Shown here one piece after another: positions 31,292 to 33,908 of a stretch of DNA of 33,908 bases (positions are counted from its first letter, which is position 1; each line of letters starts with the position of its first letter). Location of the stretch: positions 1 through 33,908 of IMG/VR virus record IMGVR_UViG_3300042485_000991. One strand, given 5' to 3'. A program made the translations under genes and the position numbers. Under the pieces are notes generated by a model that searched no databases, was not told where the DNA came from, and saw only the letters and a program-made list of their open reading frames with translations. The stretch is from a virus.

Positions 31292-32524
31292 ATGATACAA
31301 TTAAGAGATTACCAAATAGAACTATCAAACAAAGGATCTGATATTTTAAGAAAAAAAGGAATTGTTTATTATAATTTTAGCCCAAGAGTTGGTAAAACAT
31401 TAACAGCATTACAAACGTGTCAGAATGTTAATGCAAAGGATGTTTTATTCATTACAAAGATAAAAGCCTTTAAAAGCATACAGGATGATTTTGATTCTGC
31501 TGGATATGATTTTAATTTAACGATCATAAACAAAGAATCCATTCATAAAATAGAACATAACAATTTTGATGTTATTATTTATGATGAAGCGCATGGATTA
31601 TTCTCAACCTACCCAAAGCCAAACAACTTTTATAAAATAGCAAAGCAAAGGTTTTCAAAAATACCAGCTATTCTTTTAAGTGGTACAATGTGTGTTGAAT
31701 CAGGTTCGCAAATTTATCACCAGTTTAATTTTAGCCATTATAGTCCATTTAAACAATATATAAATTTTTATAGATGGGCCAAAGATTACGTAAAAGTAAC
31801 ACAGAAGCAATTGGGCTATGGTTTAATCAATGATTATAGCAAATGTGATATAATAGCAGTTAATAAAATTATAGAGCCTTACACGCTAAAATTTACACAG
31901 GAGCAAAGCGGATTTATATCAAAGGTTAATAAACACGTTATACATTATCCAAGTTTAAATATAGAATTGATTGAAAGGTTAAAAAAAGATAATGTAATTG
32001 AAGGTAAAAACGAATTGATCATTGCGGATAGTGGTGTCAAATTAATGCAAAAGATACACCAGTTAGAAAATGGAACAATTATATTTGAATCTGGTAATAG
32101 TCAAATTTTAAGCGATGCAAAAGGCCAATTTATTAAAAAATACTTTAAAGGTAAAAAAATAGCAATAATTTATAACTTTAAAAATGAATTAAATTTGTTA
32201 CAAAATGTTTTCAAAGATCAATGTACAACAGATTTAAATGAGTTTAATTATACTAATAAACATTATTTAGGTCAACAAGTTAGTTCATGTGAAGGAATAT
32301 CATTATCAAAAGCCGATGCATTAGTATTTTATAATTTTGGTTATTCAGGCAAAAACTTTATTCAGGCTATTGACAGATTAACTTTGAAGGACAGACCAAC
32401 AAATGATGTTTATTTTATATTTGGTAAAGGGAGTTTAACTGAAGCTATTTATAAAACAGTAAGCAAAAAAGAAAAATTTAATATAAAACAATTCAATGAG
32501 TACAGAGCAACAAATTCAAACTAA
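31292..32524 (+). CDS. DEAH-box superfamily 2 helicase
   Basis: The frame can be read from a TTG at 31247, but that part is iteron sequence, so the ATG at 31292 (MIQLRDYQIELSNKG) is taken, giving 410 residues. Motif Q/I: LRDYQ and SPRVGKT (30-36). Motif II: DEAH (98-101) in IIYDEAHGLF. Motif III: LLSGTM. The second RecA domain has the motif V/VI-like GEGISLSKADALVFYN and QAIDRLTLKDRPTNDVYF, where an Arg finger is expected in the DR. It matches phage SNF2/RecG-like helicases that act at replication or recombination forks. It overlaps the VRR-NUC gene by 29 nt. Confidence 0.9.
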   Translation: MIQLRDYQIELSNKGSDILRKKGIVYYNFSPRVGKTLTALQTCQNVNAKDVLFITKIKAFKSIQDDFDSAGYDFNLTIINKESIHKIEHNNFDVIIYDEAHGLFSTYPKPNNFYKIAKQRFSKIPAILLSGTMCVESGSQIYHQFNFSHYSPFKQYINFYRWAKDYVKVTQKQLGYGLINDYSKCDIIAVNKIIEPYTLKFTQEQSGFISKVNKHVIHYPSLNIELIERLKKDNVIEGKNELIIADSGVKLMQKIHQLENGTIIFESGNSQILSDAKGQFIKKYFKGKKIAIIYNFKNELNLLQNVFKDQCTTDLNEFNYTNKHYLGQQVSSCEGISLSKADALVFYNFGYSGKNFIQAIDRLTLKDRPTNDVYFIFGKGSLTEAIYKTVSKKEKFNIKQFNEYRATNSN

Positions 32525-32765
32525 AATAATAGCATACGCAAAATTAAAAAACTATTTAGTGATTAAGACAATTAAATTAAGCACAAGTGGACACGCTGAT
32601 ATAATGCTTTTTAAAGATGGAAAAACCATTTTTATAGAGGTTAAAAATTCAAAAGGTGGTATTAAATCAGAATTGCAAAAATTAAGACAGAAACAATTTA
32701 GAGATGCTGGGTTTATTTGGGAATTCGTAAATGATTACGATGAATTTAAAAAAATAATAAAATGA
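32496..32765 (+). CDS. VRR-NUC domain nuclease
   Basis: An 89-residue protein that is just the VRR-NUC fold of the PD-(D/E)xK nuclease superfamily. It shows GHADI with D35, the E48-V-K50 core in IFIEVKNSKGG, and Q61 in SELQKLRQ, in the family order. Stand-alone VRR-NUC enzymes of phages act on DNA structures such as Holliday-junction-like joints. It overlaps the helicase gene by 29 nt, so both products are probably made together and may act on the same replication or recombination intermediates. Confidence 0.9.
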   Translation: MSTEQQIQTKIIAYAKLKNYLVIKTIKLSTSGHADIMLFKDGKTIFIEVKNSKGGIKSELQKLRQKQFRDAGFIWEFVNDYDEFKKIIK

Positions 32766-32968
32766 AATTAAAAGACAGAGTACAACTATTTAAAGAAAAC
32801 AATCCTAATCGATTAGAGCATACATTTAAAAATGGAATGATATTTAAAGGATCTGGAACTTATAAGTTACATTATTGGATTGATAAGATTTATAAAGATG
32901 CTGAAAATGAGTATATTAAAAATAAAACTGATTTTTTAGCAAAATTTATTGAAAAAGTTATTACGTAA
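32762..32968 (+). CDS. Small basic hypothetical protein, 68 aa
   Basis: An ATGA overlap with the nuclease gene opens a 68-codon frame. The protein is basic with a short strand-turn (HTFKNGMIFKGSGTYKLHYW) and a helical C-terminus (YIKNKTDFLAKFIEKV). Translational coupling to the helicase-nuclease pair suggests a part in the same process. Family not recognised. Confidence 0.65.
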   Translation: MKLKDRVQLFKENNPNRLEHTFKNGMIFKGSGTYKLHYWIDKIYKDAENEYIKNKTDFLAKFIEKVIT

Positions 32969-32990
32969 TAAGAAAGTATTACTATATTTG
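32965..32990 (+). promoter_or_regulatory. Promoter TATATTTG with palindromic operator before the pentapeptide gene
   Basis: TATATTTG at 32983-32990 follows directly after GTAATAAG-AA-AGTATTAC (32965-32982), a palindrome with six matching outer positions per arm and an AA centre, in the same position as the operators at 23317 and 23599. The -33 element reads TTA. The pentapeptide gene starts at 33022, about 27 nt after the expected start of transcription. Confidence 0.7.
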
Positions 32991-33021
32991 CTAAAGATAA
33001 CAACAATTAAAACAAAACATT

Positions 33022-33630
33022 ATGAAAATTGAAATTAAAAGTATTTTTGGTAATTTATTATTTGAATACGATTGTGAAAACAACACAATGAAAAAAACAT
33101 TAGAAAATGCTAATTTGATAGGTGCTAATTTGAGAGATGCTAATTTGAGAGGTGCTGATTTGATAGGTGCTAATTTGATAAATGCTAATTTGATAAATGC
33201 TAATTTGAGAGATGCTAATTTGAGAGGTGCTGATTTGATAGGTGCTAATTTGATAAATGCTAATTTGAGAGGTGCTGATTTGAGAGATGCTAATTTGAGA
33301 GATGCTAATTTGAGAGATGCTAATTTGAGAGGTGCTGATTTGAGAGATGCTAATTTGATAGGTGCTGATTTGATAGGTGCTAATTTGAGAGGTACTGATT
33401 TGAGAGATGCTAATTTGAGAGATGCTAATTTGCCTATTTTTTGCAAATGGAATGTTTCTATAAAAAATGATAAAATAGTAATTGGATGTAAAGAAAAAAC
33501 TATTGAAGAATGGAACATTTGGTTTAACTCAACTGAAGTATTCGATACACAAAGAGATACTGAAGAATTTAAAAGAATTTACGCAAACTATGTAGCGTTT
33601 AGAGAATATTATAAAATAATAAATAATTAA
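33022..33630 (+). CDS. Pentapeptide-repeat protein
   Basis: A 202-residue protein. After a short N-terminus (MKIEIKSIFGNLLFEYDCEN), residues 30-139 hold 22 tandem A[N/D]Lxx pentapeptides, which fold as a right-handed quadrilateral beta-helix. A separate C-terminal domain follows, with KWNVSIKNDKIVIGCKEKT and an EEW...Y region. Proteins of this family include DNA mimics that bind gyrase (Qnr, MfpA, AlbG type), so an inhibitor of a host DNA-binding enzyme is one possibility; it is not shown by the sequence. It has its own operator-controlled early promoter. The repeat part shows no synonymous variation between units. Confidence 0.92.
   Translation: MKIEIKSIFGNLLFEYDCENNTMKKTLENANLIGANLRDANLRGADLIGANLINANLINANLRDANLRGADLIGANLINANLRGADLRDANLRDANLRDANLRGADLRDANLIGADLIGANLRGTDLRDANLRDANLPIFCKWNVSIKNDKIVIGCKEKTIEEWNIWFNSTEVFDTQRDTEEFKRIYANYVAFREYYKIINN
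33109..33438 (+). repeat. 15-bp tandem repeat coding the pentapeptides
   Basis: Twenty-one full units and one partial unit of GCT-[A/G]AT-TTG-A[G/T]A-[GAT/GGT/AAT]. All Ala are GCT except one ACT (33409 area), all Leu are TTG, and the only variation is at the second, fourth and fifth codons. Units 2-5 are repeated exactly as units 7-10. Such uniformity implies recent duplication or ongoing recombination between units. Confidence 0.95.
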
Positions 33631-33637
33631 AACAATT

Positions 33638-33727
33638 ATGATAGCAAAATTTTTTCAGCAAAAAAAGTATCAGTATTACTTTTGCGTAGTATTAGCAGTA
33701 TGGTTTTTAACTCAATTTTTAAGATAA
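33638..33727 (+). CDS. Small membrane protein, 29 aa
   Basis: An ATG 7 nt after the pentapeptide stop opens a 29-codon frame. The N-terminus is basic (IAKFFQQKKYQ), then a membrane segment YYFCVVLAVWFLTQFL (residues 13-28) and a terminal Arg. Its stop overlaps the next ATG in TAATG, which supports translation of both. Single-span micro-proteins of this kind can act on host membrane proteins, but no function can be named. Confidence 0.6.
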   Translation: MIAKFFQQKKYQYYFCVVLAVWFLTQFLR

Positions 33728-33876
33728 TGAAAAGACAAATAAAATACGTTTATTATAGAGAAGTACAAGGATTTTCTGACAGGTCATTTAAAACAATTCA
33801 AGAGGTGCACAAGTACGCTAAAATGATGAATATAGAAAACTACGAAGTTAAAGAAGTAATCGAAATAACAAGATAA
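33727..33876 (+). CDS. Small basic hypothetical protein, 49 aa (full copy)
   Basis: The ATG at 33727 shares its A with the preceding stop. The protein (MKRQIKYVYYREVQGFSD at its start) has an N-terminal strand-turn, the helix KTIQEVHKYAKMMNIE and an acidic end. The frame upstream of 33727 is open to 33682 but overlaps the membrane gene, so the later ATG is preferred. The left end of the window carries its last 45 codons. In this copy the stop is TAA at 33874-33876. Function unknown. Confidence 0.7.
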   Translation: MKRQIKYVYYREVQGFSDRSFKTIQEVHKYAKMMNIENYEVKEVIEITR

Positions 33877-33908
33877 CAAAATGATGACAATTAAAAACAA
33901 AGCCGAAA
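33738..33908. repeat. Right copy of the terminal direct repeat
   Basis: This copy matches bases 1-163, with A33864 for G127 and one extra 8-base unit. It holds ATAACAAG (33865-33872) followed by ATAACAAA (33873-33880), where the left copy has a single ATAACAAG, so slippage between imperfect tandem octamers is the likely cause. Confidence 0.9.
33881..33908 (+). CDS. Start of the small protein encoded at 136-336 (truncated by window end)
   Basis: The first nine codons of the gene whose complete copy is at 136. Here its ATG lies four bases after the TAA of the previous gene, while in the left copy it overlaps the stop. Confidence 0.6.

Noticed and set aside
33109-33438. CRISPR array
   Set aside because: The regular 15-bp repeats have no unique spacers and are in frame with the pentapeptide protein.
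32991-33518. Long reverse-strand frame of 175 codons over the pentapeptide gene
   Set aside because: It exists only because the 15-bp repeat lacks stops in that frame; its product is a Lys/Leu/Ser repeat and it has no promoter or neighbours on that strand.
33672-33684. AGTATTAC half-site and TACTTTTG inside the 29-codon membrane gene
   Set aside because: Only one operator arm is present, and the box is inside a coding frame; probably chance in AT-rich DNA.

Overview
The window holds the complete, or nearly complete, genome of a tailed double-stranded DNA phage with long-tail (siphovirus) organisation. It probably infects a Bacteroidota host, most likely a flavobacterium. The reasons are strongly AT-rich DNA, A-rich rather than Shine-Dalgarno-like start contexts, promoters of the Bacteroidota form TTG-N19-TAnnTTTG, a DUF3987-type primase/helicase, a DUF3127-type single-strand-binding-like protein, and the style of the tail genes. 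Every supported gene is on the + strand. Bases 1-163 recur at 33738-33908, so the molecule is circular or terminally redundant with a unit of about 33.74 kb. The two copies differ by one substitution and one 8-base slippage unit.

Layout. Bases 1-1511 hold small early or accessory genes: a DnaA domain IV-like helix-turn-helix protein, a Cys-rich putative zinc protein and a small membrane protein. Bases 1471-8538 are the packaging and head module: small and large terminase, HK97-type portal, prohead protease, major capsid protein, a 45-residue gene, two connector/completion proteins and the tail tube protein. It is closed by a strong terminator at 8561-8590, immediately followed by a new promoter. 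Bases 8604-22024 are the tail: two pre-tape-measure proteins, the tape measure, two large tail-tip/baseplate proteins, fibre proteins and a PKD/BspA-type leucine-rich-repeat adhesin. Bases 22036-23264 are the lysis cassette (holin-like proteins and an M15 peptidase endolysin), ending in a terminator.

Bases 23315-27498 are an early operon: a short HTH regulator, several small proteins, an ERF annealing protein, an SSB-like protein, a cytosine methyltransferase-like protein and two MazG-like nucleotide pyrophosphohydrolases. Bases 27518-32968 are replication and repair: a metallophosphoesterase, a primase-polymerase/helicase, a DEAH helicase, a VRR-NUC nuclease and a small protein. Bases 33022-33876 encode a pentapeptide-repeat protein and two tiny coupled genes that run across the circle junction. 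I see no integrase, DNA polymerase, full tRNA gene or CRISPR array.

The least explained material is regulatory. (1) The -33/-7 spacers of three TATATTTG promoters are filled by the same 18-bp palindrome with an AA centre, and a fourth has a weaker version, which suggests an early regulon. (2) The leader of the primase gene can fold into two hairpins whose loops are perfectly complementary (kissing loops). (3) Ten exact TTTACAC/GTGTAAA heptamers, several in inverted pairs around an A-rich tract, lie between the primase and helicase genes and look like a replication origin. (4) The leader of the HTH gene contains a 43-nt tRNA-elbow-like element with a D-arm-like and a T-arm-like hairpin and no anticodon arm. 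(5) The pentapeptide gene has 21 full 15-bp units with no synonymous variation among them.

All functions are read from sequence motifs and gene order. No database search or folding program was run.
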